DNA of 64,000 nucleotides from positions 8,725,501 to 8,789,500 of the forward strand of contig CM076267.1 in assembly GCA_038380795.1 (NCBI GenBank). Direction: 5' to 3'. The position numbers were made by a program, and so were the translations under genes. Under the pieces are notes generated by a model that saw only the letters and a program-made list of their open reading frames with translations, was not told the origin of the DNA and made no database searches. This document shows, piece after piece, positions 22,597 through 36,700 of this stretch (within the stretch, counting starts at the first letter, position 1; the number at the start of each line of letters is the position of its first letter). Origin of the DNA: Pyrocephalus nanus (Eukaryota; Chordata; Aves; Passeriformes; Tyrannidae).

Positions 22597-25311
22597 GGTG
22601 GAGAAACTGCATTTTGCACTTTTTTATAACCATTGCTGAAAATCTGTCACAGCTACCAAGGAAAGCTAAAGAAAACCAGAAACAGAAAGACTATTATTTA
22701 TAGCTAGCAAGATACAGTATGGCACCACATGGTAGAATTTATCAAATTCTTTCCCTTCTCATGCAGGGCAAATAGGGACTGTAGACAGTTCCCTCTTGCA
22801 GCCCTTGCTTTGCTGGCCACTCATTCATTTATGCTGTGGGCTGAATCCTGCTTGACCTGCAGCTCTTACACCCACAGACTCACTTCTGAGGGCATGGTGA
22901 GCAGGGTTTGGCTCCCCGTGTTTATTCCTTCCCTCTGCAAACGCAGTTTTGCTTGGAATGCTGTTTGCATTTCAATCAACTAAAAACAAGAGGATGGATA
23001 AATTAATGCCTGACTTAGCTCTTCACATCTGATTCTGAGATGTAACAGGAGTCTGGCGAGGGTTTGAGTTTGCAGGGTGACACTTACCAGGTGTAAGGTG
23101 CTGTAAGGTTAAGAAGCATCAAACCTATAATAACAGTCTGACTTCCTCTTCATTTTGTCTCCTTTTGTGTTACATACTAGGGCAAGGAAGGTCTGCCAAT
23201 CACTATCATTTCTTTTTCTTGTTCTGTAAAGACTGGGTCGTCACAGCAACAGGCCTGTGACAGGCTGGTATCCATTTAGAGCTCCAGGGGGGTCCTAATA
23301 GGATTGAACCAAAAGATCAAGTGAATAGCTTCCTATTTTAGATTTGTAATAACTCTGAACTGCTTGCATATACATGGACTTTACAGTGTTTTGAGGAGAC
23401 TTTTTACCAGAGAAAAGATCTGTTTCTAAGAGCGCTGTACTTTGGAAAGGATGCCCCTTAGCCTACTCCATCCTTAGAAAAAGGAAGGGGGAAAAAAAAA
23501 AAAAACAAACCCAAAACAAATTAAGCCCACTTCTCTTTCTCCTGCACACATGAAATTGGAAGGTGTCATTTCCTTTCATTAATTCATTTTACCAGATCAA
23601 AGTAAATAGTCTGTTTATGGAGAACAAAGAAGCCCCTTTTTGGTATTCTGCTGAAGTCGCTATCAGATTCAGAAGTTTACTCATCTTTCTGAAATCTGGC
23701 AAGGCTGCAAGCTGCTGAGATTACAGCCAAACAGCTCATGCAAAACGGGCAAATAAATTCCATGCAAAACAAATTCTAACAGCAAAAGAATTAGGAGGAG
23801 ACGTTTTGTTGATTTGGGAGACTCTCGAGAGGCCAGGGTTTTCATTCAGCTTACAGGGGGGGTTTTGGTAAACCCACAATACTCAGCATGCAGACGAAGG
23901 ACCACTGGGGGAGGGAGGAGCTGTATTTTGTTAAAGTTATTTTCACCAATTATGAAGTCTGTCAGGAAATAGATGTTGTTTCCTAAGTTTCGTTCCCATC
24001 CAGGTTATTGTATCTATTGTCTATTAGGAACAGTGATTTATGGGGAAGTTCTTGTAGGGCAAGATGCTAGGAGTAAACATGTCAAGATCTAGCTCCAGAA
24101 ATTAAAAAATATATTTTTAAAGAGGACTGAAGTTGGGTAGCTACTTAATTTGCTGAAAGTAGAGCTTCTGAAGCTTCTGAAGTATCTCATTCTCAGAGGG
24201 TGGTACTATCACACTGCAGGTGGGACTGTCATATGAGCTGCACTGGTTTTGGCACAGAGAGTTACCTCCAACCCAGGTTACAATTGTGTGTTGAAGATCC
24301 CTAATGCTGCCTGGCCCAGATGCCTTGCTCTGGAGTTGTTCTTTGCCACCTCAGCTGTGATAACACCATACCAAGTTATGACACCTGAAGGCTCGTCCTG
24401 GAGAGGCTTCTTTTGAGTACCCTTGTGCCCTGTTTTTTGCTTCTTAGATGGTAATCGATGTCAGCTTCTACAACCAGCCTGAGACCATCTCTGAATCTCT
24501 CTTTCAGGAAGCAGAATTTTCAGCCTTTGGCTTCTTCACCTTTCCTTAGAAAATATTTTGGTTTTAGCCACAGAATGCCTTCATCATCTTAAAATCAGTA
24601 CTAGACTCTTTCAGGGCAGTCTTCCATTTTCAAATAACCTGCATTTCTATACTAAAACTATAAGATTCACACATGTCAGGAAATACAAGGACTGTGTCTG
24701 GATAAGTAAATTCTTCTATTTTCCATGTGGGATCTTGGCACATACATACTTTCCTGGCACTTTTATCAATACAAATTTTGAAGAGGATTTTGCATAGATT
24801 AGGGACCCAAAGGCACTCAGTTAATTAGAATTAGGGGCATCCCTCTGTGAGAAAGGATTAGGCAGGTAAAAGACTAGGACTGTGATCTGTCACCTTACAG
24901 GGACAATGGCAAAAATGCAGTTCATTGGTTTGGACCCTGTGTGTGGGGTTGAGATACATGACAATGAGAACCAAGATGAAGGGAGCTGGGGGAGGGACAT
25001 ATAGCAAAACCCAGGGGCATCTGGAATGGGCTTTGAATGCCCTAACCCAAAATTTATCAAACTCCTTTTTTGAATCCAGACAATCAAAATAAAGACACCC
25101 TAATCAGATTTTTATAAAGGTCTTCACAAGTGTTTCTGCTAGTTTTTACTTAATTTTACTTGAGAATAAATTTTTTAATTTAATTTAATTTTCCCAGAGA
25201 ATAAAGTGTAACATGGTGTGAAACATTGGAAAAAATTTTGATGTTATATGCAGATTTGATTATGAATTGTGAGTTTTTTGATGAAGACTTTTGGCATTCT
25301 TTCTATAATTC

Positions 25312-25327
25312 AAAAAAAAAAAAAAAA
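25312..25327 (+). repeat. Poly-A run (16)
   Basis: Uninterrupted A run in AT-rich unique sequence. Confidence 0.92.
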
Positions 25328-26669
25328 GGAGGATATTTTCTCTCCTTGCTACAGCTTTCCTTTGAAAAATCTGGGCCATGAACACTTTCATTCTGGCAAA
25401 ATAAGTCTTAAAGGATTTTCTTAACAGAATACAAGGAACATCCTCACTTATCTGTGAGGTCTGATGTTTTGATGAAATTATCCTAGAGGCTTTGGATATT
25501 GCCTTCCAGTTGTAAAAGAGGCAGAAAATCTTTATGAGAAAGAAGGTACTAATCATGTTAAAATCCCACTCTTCCTAGCTAATCATCTTGAAACTCCACT
25601 ATAATTTTAAACTTCAAAGTCCAAAATTTACATACACAAGAAAAAGGAAAAAATATCAAGCCAAATCTTCCCCCTGTTTCATCTCTTCCATTCAGCCAGG
25701 TCTACTGTCTTGATGTTGTGCCTGAAGAAGCAATTTCAGTTTTCTGATGCCATTTATCCCATATTAGCTTTCCATACATGTTGGAAGCACTATGCTATGT
25801 CACAGAAACATCCACCTCCCCCCCCTAAAAATAACAATCATTACCTTTTTTCTCTTGTTTTGCTTATTTAAATATAAGTCTCACTTGGCTGCAGCTCATG
25901 GTGAGGCCATGGTCACTGCTGTAAGGACACTTGATAAATTACAGTTTGATTTAAAAAAGGAGCTCTGAACCTAATATGTTGATTTGGAACTTCTTTCTTC
26001 CCCCTAACCTTCAGGCTTCAGAAAAGAGCTGTAAGTTTAACATGATGAAACCCCTTTTCTTTAGAGGATTATTTGGTCCATTTCCATGGAGAAGATCTCT
26101 GGCAGTGCTGAAGCCTGACCTGACATGCAAGTGCAGTGAGAACCTGTCTGTCTGCTTGGAGGTTTGTTTTTCCATCTTCACCCACAGAAGAAAAAACTAC
26201 TGGGCTTTAAGATATATTTATAATGTTTACTTTTCCAGTGTATGAGCAAGGCAGTGCTTTGCATGGGTTTTTGCAAATGAAGAGTTTACTCGGGGTAAAG
26301 TCTGCATGTCTAAGGGTTCTGAGTCTCGTGGCTATTTCTACCTCTTGTAGGACTAAACTTTGCACAACTGGTTTCCAAATAAGGCTCTTCAGCAATTGGA
26401 TGTCTCTGATAAAATGTTTCAAAAAGAACCTCGAGTAAACACGGTGTAATAAAGGTGTCTCTTCTCCCTCTCTTCCCTTCTCCAGGGTTGCAGTCCTGAC
26501 TCCAGTTAAGACAAAGACCCTTTCCATGAGGAAAAAAAATATTTTATTTAACCATGATATCTGATGCGTGTTCTCTTTTGTCCTGATCTAGACTAAGCTG
26601 TCCAGGTCAGAAATGGTCACCTTTGCTATTATTCTGTAACCTGTCTGCAGAAGAGAATTACTTTTTGGT

Positions 26670-26745
26670 TTATGTTGTACAGCACCTGGCTCCTGGCACA
26701 GTGCTAGTACAAATAATAATAATGTACAATACCTGGCACAGCAAC
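26670..26745 (+). repeat. Possible ancient SINE/LINE tail with (AAT)n
   Basis: TTGTACAGCACCTGGC, TCCTGGCACAGTGCTAG and TACAAATAATAATAAT resemble an old amniote repeat tail ending in an AAT array, recalled from reptile DNA. TACC-TGGCACAG recurs just after it at about 26730. Too decayed for a firm family name. Confidence 0.35.
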
Positions 26746-29700
26746 ACCTTATGCTCTCCATATGTGGCACTGCCATAAATGTGATAGTGCAATACCTCCA
26801 GTCAACACACAGAATTACCTCTTACTGAAACTAAATGGATGTGGGTGCTCTTGATGATAAATCTGCCCACCCCAGTTCATGCTTTTCTTTATGCAGTTAG
26901 CTGGAGTGAGGGATGGGATTTTTTTTTTTTTCTGACAAACTACCCACTTTTCAGCTGCAAGCACAAGAAGATACTTCCCAAGGACTCATCTGACCATGAT
27001 GTGGCAGAGCTGCACTATCTCCCTGCATGATGGATCTCCTGGGCCTGCCATGGCCCTGCATCTGGATGTGGCACTTTATGTCAGCCCAGCTTGGAGCAAA
27101 GGTTCCACCCTTCTCCCCTCATAAAGACTGCACTCTCTGTCCTGTGATGCTTCTTCATCTGCAAGGTTTGGACAAGAAAGACTGAATTCAAGAGGAGACT
27201 CCAGAGGGAAGCTCTCGCATGGGGGAATCTCTCCTTGAAAGGGATAAAAGCTAATAGGCTGTCAGAGTGCAAGACACTTAAAATTAGAATAAGCAGGAGA
27301 AATTAGAATCAGTAGTTCTCAGCCTGCCTTGGGTGCAGCTCGGGCTGTCCTCCTCACCAGTGCGCCCTGTGCGTGGATATTATTTATGTCATTTATGTTT
27401 ATATTATACCAGTGTGGCAGAGATAAGTGTACCCATTATTGTGGTGAAATTCTGTTCTTCCAATGGCAACAGCCCTGTCAGAAATTTTAGACTCTTCTCT
27501 TTTCCTTGAAGGCCCAAAGGGCTTCAGCTCCATTAATAAAATATCTTTTGTTGCTTTGTCTGACTACAGACCACAGCAATAAGCCTCAGGTCTGCCAAAC
27601 TTCTAAAGGAGTTACACCTTCAGGAAAGCTCAAGAGCCTTCAGAGGGAGAAGGGAAGAGCAAGAAGTGGGAGGCTGGATATTATGCACCTTTTTTTTCCT
27701 CTCAGCTAGTTTTGTGGGAGCTTGTTTACAATAACTTTCACCAGAGCAAGTCAGTTTGTGGCAGGGGAGGCTGTGAATTTTACATAACTTCTCTGCACCA
27801 ATTTCCAACCACATATTCTTTCAGAGCGCCTCAAAAAAACACCCACGTAACAATACTCTTCCTTAAAGGAAAAGTGTGAATTCAGAGCATTACTGTGGAA
27901 AAGCATGTGGCTTGGCTTACTGCACAGCAAATTTCCCACATAGACAAGCCCTCTGTCTGAGAGAAAGAGGACAATTGGGGCATAAATCTTTTAGATGTGT
28001 AAAATGATAGCTGTCTTGGCAATGGCAGATCTGATAAAGTGTATTCCACCTGGTGTGGAAAGGCAGCATATGGCCACAGTAATCTGTAGTTCAATCAGAA
28101 ATGCAAGGATTTAAGTCCTAGCCTGGAAAGATTTCTTGTCACTGTCTCTCAGCCCTGTCTACAGATAAGTCTGTTCATATGGCACGAGGCAAAGAAAGGG
28201 GACGTTGTTTGGTGGTTGTGCTCTGGGTATGTTTGGCTTGTCTGAACTTTATAGAAATTCTTTTCCAGATCTTCTGTGCTGTGGGGAAACCTGAGCACAG
28301 TTTCCCATCTACAACACATCTCCTAGATCTGCAACATCTCCAGGTGGGCATGCAAAAGCTTTCCTCTGTAGAACACAACTTATAACACTTTTAATTACTG
28401 TTAATTGCTTAAAGTTGTAATTTTCTGTATTGCTAAGTCCAAGAATAGGTATAAGAGTTAAGTACAGGGAATATCTGTATAGAGGAGGTAAATGCCTCCT
28501 CTAGCCTTCCTCCTCCTGGGAGGAAGAGAACCTTGTATTGAGAAAGGTTCTGCAGGAATGCTCCACTCTGGTTTGTTTCATGTAGTTATAAACCTTTTCC
28601 ATTTTGGCTTTGTGTAATTTTTCGTTTGATTAGACAAAGTATACTGAGCAGTCCACAAGTTAGGATGAGACTGGGGTGTTTGTACAGGCAATCAGGGGGA
28701 ATTTCTCTTTTCACAGCTGTGTTGAAAGGGTCTACCTAAGCTTCCATGTAAACCTGGCAGGCTGCGATTAAGTTCTGCTGAGCAAGACTGCATGTTGCTT
28801 TTGGGAGTCTGAAAACATAATTGTGATGGAGAAAGGAAAATCTCTCTGAAATCAATACAGGAAAGAGAGGCTGACAGTTTTCTTATTCATTATCTTCTAG
28901 TTTAGAGGCTGTGTAAGATACTTCCTAAAATTTGGGAGATCTATTGATAAAGTTTAGGCTTCATGTTTATGTTTAGTGAAGCTTCAAATAATCTTATATC
29001 AATATTTCTCAAAAGAGAGGTGACCTTCAGCAAAGAGCTAAGTGCAGGATGACACTGCGTGTCTTCTCACTTTAACCCGTGCCCCAGGTGCAGACACTTT
29101 ACAGCTCAAAGCTCAACCTCCTCTGTGTCCTATTGTGCTTTCTTCTGGGACTGCTCTAAAACTTAATTCATTGACTTTTAGAAGGGCTTTAAATGGACTG
29201 TAGGTATATCTTCACATCTACTGCTTTTAATTCCAGGTTTTGTAAAGGTCCCATTGCCGTAGGAGTCAGTGCTGAAGGACTGACCAAGTTCTCTGCACCT
29301 TTACTGGAGCAGAACTGTGCCAGCTCCAGCACATCTGTGGTTCGTAGATGCTTGAAGGCATCCCTCTCTGTTGCAAGGAAGAAAATAAATGATCTGTCAA
29401 CAGCAGTGGTGGCACTTCACTGCAGTCTTCCTGCTGCTGAAATGAGTTGTGGGAGAAGCTGCATTTCTCCCAAGTTGCTCCTTACTGTGTGATGTGGTGG
29501 GTGCATGTCTGTGTTATAAAGCTCAGACGGGGGGCTCTGTGCAGCTGAACAAGGAGGGCCACTGGTTCTCTCTCATTCCTGTTTGGGTACCAGTCCAGAT
29601 GTGTCCGTTTCTTTACTTATTACAATATCTTAGAGCACATGGACCCACAGTACTACTGGCTGAAGTACTCCAACAAGAAATGGGTCTTAATGGAGTGGAC

Positions 29701-32130
29701 AAATCCATGCACCTCCCTTAAATTAAAAACAACAAACTAACCTCAATAAAGGCCATTTTTGGCTGTAGTTTAAAGACAGCTGGAGACATTCTCTATGAAA
29801 TCAGCTTCTGCATTTTTAAAAAGTATTAGGCCAAAGACAAACTTCTGCCACTACTACTTAATCTTAACCCTCCAAAGGTCACTCAGTGGTACTGCTATGT
29901 TTTCGGCATGCCATTAGAAATGGAGAAAAAATGTTCTTATATGGTGATAGTGTAATGAAACACAACCTTCCACTGGCCAGTGGGACTCTCGAGGCAGAGA
30001 TATGTGGGGGTTTTATAGTGTTTGTGAAGGATACTTTATGTTCTGTAACATATGGTATTGTTGTTACTCTTTTGATTTGTAGTTTTGGGCAGACACATTC
30101 TCATAACCTTTGTGCGCCTTCGGCTTTGGAGGTCCTAAAGCTGCTATTGTTCAGTCAGTTTCCAAGCTCAAGAAGAATGTTTTCTTCATAAAGAACATGT
30201 TAAATATTACCAGAATTTCAGCATCAGTTTTATGTTTCAGGCATATGATTTGGCGTGTTCTATAGATGACGGAACATAGCTTTTAAGTTATGATTTAATT
30301 TAGATTTTTTAAATTAAAAAAGCAGCTGTTTCTCTACATATGAAATATGAGTCCTCTGTAACTTTACTTACATAAGCGTTGTTTTCAAGGTATAACATAT
30401 TGGATAACCTAAGAGCAGAATAAGGGCTGGATTCAGTATAAGATCTCTGTAGCTGCTTCCTACCACTGAGTGAGTGCAAGGCTCGGGTAAGCTTGACAAA
30501 TCATTGTCAGTGGCTTGGATAAAGTTTATTTCTCTCTCTTTGCAGTTATCATTCTTTTGCCAGACATACCTGCCTTCTTAGCTGAGCTGAGTCTGAACAC
30601 TGGTAATTAGATTTATGGGAATTATGGTGGTGAGACAAGTTTCAGTAATGGGCAAACTGAAAGATTGCAAAGGGGAAGGCGCATCTTTTGGATTATATGC
30701 CAAATACTACCTGTGCTGGGTGAAATGCTCCTATACAGAGAGAGAGAGTGCAAGATAGTTTAGAGTCTATTTTAAGAATGTAAGGAGTCAGTGTGTGATG
30801 TTGTGAAGACGGTAAAATTCCCCTCATGTTTATATGTGTTGCTGATAGTGTGGTAAACCACATACAACATGGACTGCAGGATTATATATGGGCTCCTTTA
30901 CTGGTGTCTTGATTTTTCAAATGACATAAAACCCTTCTGGCTTTGCACAGTGTTTGACATTAGATTTTTTTCCTAAGATTTGTTGGGCTTTTGTTTCCTG
31001 CTTTTTAATTTTTGCTTTCATAAACTTCTAAAAAACAATTAATGATTTAACTGCACAATATTCAAAGAAGAATACAGGCAGGACACCCAAATGTGTGTGA
31101 GAAGCTATGTGCTGTGGACAGTGCAGTGCCTTTGTGGGCATGAGAAGTCACTCTTCTAGGAGGATGACAAAATGAAATGACTTAGGACTGAGATTTTCCA
31201 CACTAAACTAAACAGCTGTAATTCTGATAATAAACAGCCACTAAACATTATTCTTCCCATTCAATATCTTTTTTGCTTACTGCTATGTAGTCAGAAGAAG
31301 TTGTGGTGCAGCCAGGAACCAGTGCTTCAGGATTTCTGAACAGGAAGGGAAAAAGGTCCATTTTTCATGCACCTATCTGCTCTCAGGTTTTCACTCACGT
31401 CTCTTCTTGGGGCATCCTATGGAATAATGATAAAATGCATGTCCTTGACATTTCCTGCACTTCATTCCAGATATTGCACATCATTTATATGCAGTCTCAC
31501 AATGCAGTAATTTTTCTAAGATACTGTGAGTAGCTGAAATATGTGGTACTGCTTGTAGGAGGACAAAATTTAAGTTTAAAACTTAATGCGATGGGGTTTT
31601 TTTGCTTTAAATCAGATTCTTTCAGTGTGCACCAGTCCTTAGGTAAGAGCTTCATGTACTTTTCCAGCCTCAGAGAGATCATGACCATTACTGCTGTGCC
31701 AGTATCAGTTGTGATGGTCTCTCATCCTTGCCTCCATAGTACAGTACCAAGGGGAGGCCTGTGGGAATAATGAGTTGGGTAAATAGCTTCTTCTCATCCC
31801 TATCTTCAAATTAAGTCAACAAATCAAAATTTCCAGATTGACTTCCTGCAGTCTTTTTAAAATTCTTTCTTTCATGGAATTGCTTAAAATTATTTCCAAC
31901 AGCTTTAACATAAACAATTTCATTTTTTTGGTTTTACTCTTAAAATATCTTTTAAATATTTCTTTAATAAAGTAGCTAATGCCTGAGATAAGGCGATCAT
32001 TTGACATCAGCAGTTGAAATGTTTCATTTTTCAAATTTTAAAATAAAGCATTTAGGCATTATTTGTCTATTCCACTTTGCTATGTTCAAATTATTTGCTG
32101 GATTTGACCTGAGTTTTCAAATGTTTCTAT
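26746..32130. other. Non-coding stretch, nothing specific
   Basis: About 5.4 kb with short frames only (the longest is 101 codons at 29886-30191, unrecognised). A GA repeat (GAGAGAGAGAG) lies near 30738. No repeat family or conserved-looking block stands out. Confidence 0.45.
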
Positions 32131-32139
32131 ATATTGTCA

Positions 32140-32720
32140 CAACATGACACTTCCTGATGAGTATATTATTTTTTCTGAAAAATTTTACCCTGCTGTGTTG
32201 GAGATATCTTGTGTGACTGTAAAATACTGGCAGAAAGTGGATTCTGAAAGAAGAGCCCGATTAATACTTCACATAAGGAATCTCCACCAAGAAATTCTGC
32301 TGAGAAAAGTGGAGCTGTTAACGCAAAGTCTTTCGCTGGGGAGAGTTCGGGATAGAATGAAAGCAATAAATCAGTGATTTAAATCAAAACTGGGAGTCCA
32401 TAAATTCCTTTTTCAGCAGTAGGTTAAACTGTCAGGTTTAACAAAAGCTTACAGCACTTGCCTGCTCGCCGGTTCTGATTCTGATTCAGTGCTATTGCTA
32501 CCAGGTGTCACGCTCACCCCGGGCCTGTCTGGGGCCTTTTTGGATGGGGCAGTGCGTCAAACGTTATTCATATGGAGGTTTCCAGCACTGCTGTGTGAGC
32601 CCTTTGATAATAAATACCAAGCCTGGCGGATTTTCTGTGATCGTGTGCGATAGACTCAGTAACAGAAGAGTCTCGTTCTGGAACCGCCATTTAGATGTTT
32701 TTTCTTCTGACTAAAAGGTG
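32140..32720. promoter_or_regulatory. Candidate conserved non-coding element
   Basis: A block of unique sequence with preserved CpGs and mixed motifs: GAGCCCGATTAATAC, CAATAAATCAGTGATTTAAATC, GTCAAACGTTATTCATATGG and TTTGATAATAAATACC. CpG retention in an AT-rich setting and the lack of simple sequence suggest selection. Open frames (66-77 codons) on opposite strands are not recognisable. Enhancer status is inference. Confidence 0.3.
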
Positions 32721-32798
32721 GCATAATAATTTATATATGGATATCTCAATATAAATTGCATCTTTATATATTTGCACATTTGTATATTTTATATAATT

Positions 32799-32815
32799 TA
32801 TATATATATATATAT
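32799..32815. repeat. (TA)8 microsatellite
   Basis: Short TA array inside a longer TATA-rich stretch at 32730-32816. Confidence 0.92.
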
Positions 32816-33016
32816 TCCTCAGTATTTTATTTGTTCTTTTATTTAAAGGCAGCTCGCTGGGATATACAGTATTAAAACACATTTTTTATTGTCAGGTGAA
32901 TTATTTGTTTTATTTCTCCAAACAATATTTTAGTATAAGTTTTATCACGCCGGCTGCTGTTGTGTTGTCCTCGTTGCAAGTCTCTCAGCATATCATATAC
33001 AAATCCTTCTTTTCAG

Positions 33017-33242
33017 GCTTTATAGGTCAGTCATCAAATTAGCTTTGGACCTTGATGTTCCTTGGGACAGCAGCAGCCCTGTGGAACCCATGCTGACAAG
33101 CCAGCTGCTCATCAAAAGGGGAAAGAAAGATGATAGGAATTTCAGGGGACTTGAGGACTTCATCAAAGTGTGTTTGTGTGAGGTTTACAAGGACCTAAAG
33201 AGGGCTGTTGCTGAGAAATCAAAGAAGATCAGAGCAGGCTAA
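33017..33242 (+). other. Possible terminal exon, unrecognised
   Basis: A pyrimidine run ending in CTTCTTTTCAG at 33016 looks like a splice acceptor. The following frame (first codon at 33018) is open for about 74 codons to TAA at 33240-33242. The predicted peptide is rich in charged residues towards its end (LIKRGKKDD, then FRGLEDFIKV, then AVAEKSKKIRAG), which looks more protein-like than most frames here. There is an AATAAA 370 bases downstream at 33609-33614. I do not recognise the peptide, and no partner exon could be placed. Chance is a serious alternative. Confidence 0.12.
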
Positions 33243-33702
33243 CACAGTTCATAACTCTTCTGAGTCCACTTTTGTGGACTGCACCCACAGCACCTCCCTG
33301 GCAGCCGTTTGCCCTTATGGGATTTACCCTGTGTCTGTAACAAATTCCTCTCTAGGCTGTTACCTGTTATTCTTCCTCACTGTGGCAACAGTTGAGTGTG
33401 GTGAATGTTTTGAAACTCCACCATTAGGGGTAACAAGAGCTATAACTGAAATAATATTAGCAACCGAAAGGGAGACTGAGTTTTACAAGCTGCTCAGTCC
33501 CTTGAAAGGGAATGTTAAGCAAATTTTAAGTGTTGAAAATGCCTTCTACGGGGCATCTGCTCAGCAGAAATTTCCTCTGCACTTCTCAAAGTCTGGCTTA
33601 GACAGGTTAATAAATCTCTGCCTCTCTTTGGCTGCAGAGGGTTGGCATTTTATGGCTGCAGAAGGTGAAGAAGAGAAAGTTACATCTTGTAGGGAAAGAT
33701 AA
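33208..33702 (+). other. Longest open frame in window, not judged a gene
   Basis: Open for 164 codons but opened by TTG, with its only ATG near the end (about codon 149). It overlaps the end of the possible exon at 33017-33242 in another frame. No domain was recognised, and one frame of this length is near what chance gives in 64 kb of this composition. Confidence 0.1.
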
Positions 33703-33719
33703 TTCTAGGGCAACACCAA

Positions 33720-36700
33720 AGGAGTACACAGACTTCTTCATTCTTAATGCTTACTGCTAAGTAGCAGAGCATGTTGTTTTAATAGAAAACAAAGGCTCAG
33801 AGTCCAGAAACACTGAGAGCTGAGAAGGCTGAGTGGACAGAAAGGAAGCAGATTTCTTTGCAGAGGAGACTGGGGAGATGTAAGGAAATCAGTATGTGTG
33901 TATGTGATTTGTGGTTGTCACTGAAGCTACAGTGGCCTAAATCAGATTGTAGAAACTGTAATTTATTCTTTGCCACTGATAAATGAACTCAAATAATATT
34001 GATTCAAGGTATTTTCTTATTTTAATGGGGTTTGTGTACACACAGTTTGAAATGCTCAACAAAGTTATAAAAATGTCCTGTCAAGTTTATGTACTTCTAA
34101 ATTGTGATTAACTTGATTTACAAAAGACAAAGTCTAAAAAGAATGGGAACATTCATAACCCAGTGATTTAGTAGAAAACATAAAATTACTGGCAAAATAA
34201 TACAGTTATGTGTTTAAAAAATGTAAGGAATAAGTTCCAGTGATGCCATAAATTCCAGGAAAATATTTTAGCAACTACAACATAGGAATTTATTGTGGCT
34301 TGGCTGGAATAATGATTTCTCCTTGGCCAAGAAAACACTTTATAGCTTTAAATCTATGATCAGTATCAAAGCTGGTTTTATGAGAGGGGCTCCATTTAGA
34401 TTAATATGTTATTTCCTAAATTTAAAATATTAAAATAACAGATAAAAGAATAATTATTTTGTACTTGAAATGCAATAATTTAAATTAAAAATTAGGCAGT
34501 TTATATTGTGCATGATATTTGCAAAGTACACAGGCTCAGCAAGACAGTTCTCATTTTTCCCTCACAGGACAGTGTCAGGAGCACTGCTACAATTGTTCTG
34601 TTTGGTTCTGCATGCAAACCTGACAGAAACAGGCGTGAGTTTGACATCTTATCTGATAGTTTGGAGGCTCACAATTCAGCCTCTGATGACAGGCATGCCT
34701 AGCTAATCAATACAGCTACACGAGAAAAGCAGTGCTATCCCTGATTTCCATGAGCTGGTGCAGAGGGAGGTTCTCCTACATTGTCTTCCTACATTTTCCA
34801 CAGGCTCCCTTCTTCCTTATGCACTGCAAAGATGCTCCCCTTAACCCCTTCTTCTTAGCAGGACAAAGATAAGGGTGTGGAAGTTCTGACCAGTTTTATT
34901 GTTCTCTCTGTAAGTTCTCTCTGCAAGTCTTTTTCCTTCTGTAGTGGCTTGGGGTGTTTTTGTGGTCAGGTGGAGCTGTGGTGCCTGGGATCTATGAATG
35001 TGGCCAAGTTTTGACTCTGGTGATCCTTCAACTCAGGTGAGCCATGGCCAGAGATAGTGATGCTCAAAGGCAGAGTGCTGCACTGCTGAGATCTTCACAC
35101 TGATCATTTCTATAGTGCTCTAAGTGAAAGTGGGTAAGGTTTAAGTGACTGTCAGGTTAATAAAATTTAATGTTCCTGCCCTAAGGATTTTACTGTCCAA
35201 AGTTCAGTTTAATATTATGACTCAGATTCAAGGACCTTTTAAGTCAATTAAAATTCTTCCATGTCCCAGTTGCCGAAAAACATTTAAGCTGAGCATTGCA
35301 GAGCCACATCTGAGAGTAAGCCAGGGAGAGGTAGAGGGGTCACTGTTCCATTCATCCTCCAAACAGATAATCCCTGAATACACCCTGATTTAGTCACCCT
35401 CACAGGAGGTTCCAGAGACCCTGAGGCTGACCCCTTCCTAGTGAAAGCCTGGTCTTCTGCTTGAATTTGTGCAACCATTCAGTGCAGAGAGAGGATATGT
35501 CCTCTCATGGGTCTGCTAAACCCTGCTTCTTTCTGCCTTATTTGTGGTGACATGAAAAGATGTAGACTTAGGGTTCTTGCAGCTCATGCAGTCTGGAGGG
35601 CTCTTTCCATTTCTTCCTTCCCAAAAGAATCAAAGTAAAAAAGGTGTGTGGATGGCATACTGGCACTGAAATACAGTGTAGATACATCCACACTGGCATT
35701 AAATTGTTGGGGGTCCTCTGCATAGGTTTCAGTCCCACTGGAGCAACACAGGACTCAGGGCAGATGTAAGAATCTGCTAAAGGGGAAGAATAAGTGTTTG
35801 ATTCTTGCTGTTCCAGGTAAATGCTGACAGCATTACATGGCATTACGTGTGTGTGTGGGCATATATGTATGTATGATATTCTGTCCAACTTCTTCAAATC
35901 TTGGTGTGCCCACACTGCACATCTCAGGCACAGGGGTCACTTTAAGATGTTTGCAGCTAATGCAAAGGTCTGTGCAGGTCATGGGGCTGCAGTGCAGTAC
36001 ACAGCCTGCAGGCGCTGCAAAATCAGTGTCTGGGCTGGTTGCCTTCTCATTTGATGGTTTAGACTTCTCCCAGGATAATTCAGATAGGAGAGGACCCTTG
36101 ATTTAAGAATCAGATTTACTTCATTTGGTAGTGAAAGTGTTGATCTTGGACCTGCTTTTGTCTGTCCAACGTCTACACTCTTCAATATGGGTCGCTCATA
36201 TTTGGCCAAGAGCTGAAGTGGTTTCTCTGTGGCTATGTGAGAGAGTAAAAATAAATCAAAGGGCCTAATTCTGGAGGAAGCAGCCTATTCTCTTGTGAGA
36301 AGTCTTCTTTCTCATGTGAGAAGTTGTCTTTCATGTAGAGAATCATCCCAGAGTTCTGGCAAACTAAGTGAGGTTTTTCTGGGTTACTTGCTGGGGAAAA
36401 GGCCAATAATGCAATTTAAAACTGCACAGACTCCAAATCTTATTTTTTCCTAAATCTCCCAAATGTGTTGTTTTTTGCATTCATGTCACTTAATAATTCA
36501 GTCCTGATCTTCCAGTCTGTCTTCATTTTCTGTCCCATTTTGGGGTTTCAACTACTCTCCTTTTTCCTCAAACATCCTGTCACATACCAGAGGTATAACC
36601 ATATCCACCATCTTAACTCCAGGTGGCTGGAGGCTGATTCTGCATAAATTAGAGAGAAAAGCTACATTCTCCTCTTCTTTCCAAGAATATTTCCCCAAAT

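Larger units (their letters stand above)
21862..25975. other. Non-coding stretch with A/T runs
   Basis: A/T runs lie at 22552-22569 (T, interrupted), 22579-22596 (A18), 23492-23505 (A14) and 25312-25327 (A16). Open frames are short and none is recognised. No gene. Confidence 0.5.

Noticed and set aside
33208..33702. Longest open frame (164 codons) as a gene
   Set aside because: It opens with TTG, has no ATG until about codon 149, shows no recognisable domain, and one such length is near chance expectation for six frames of 64 kb.
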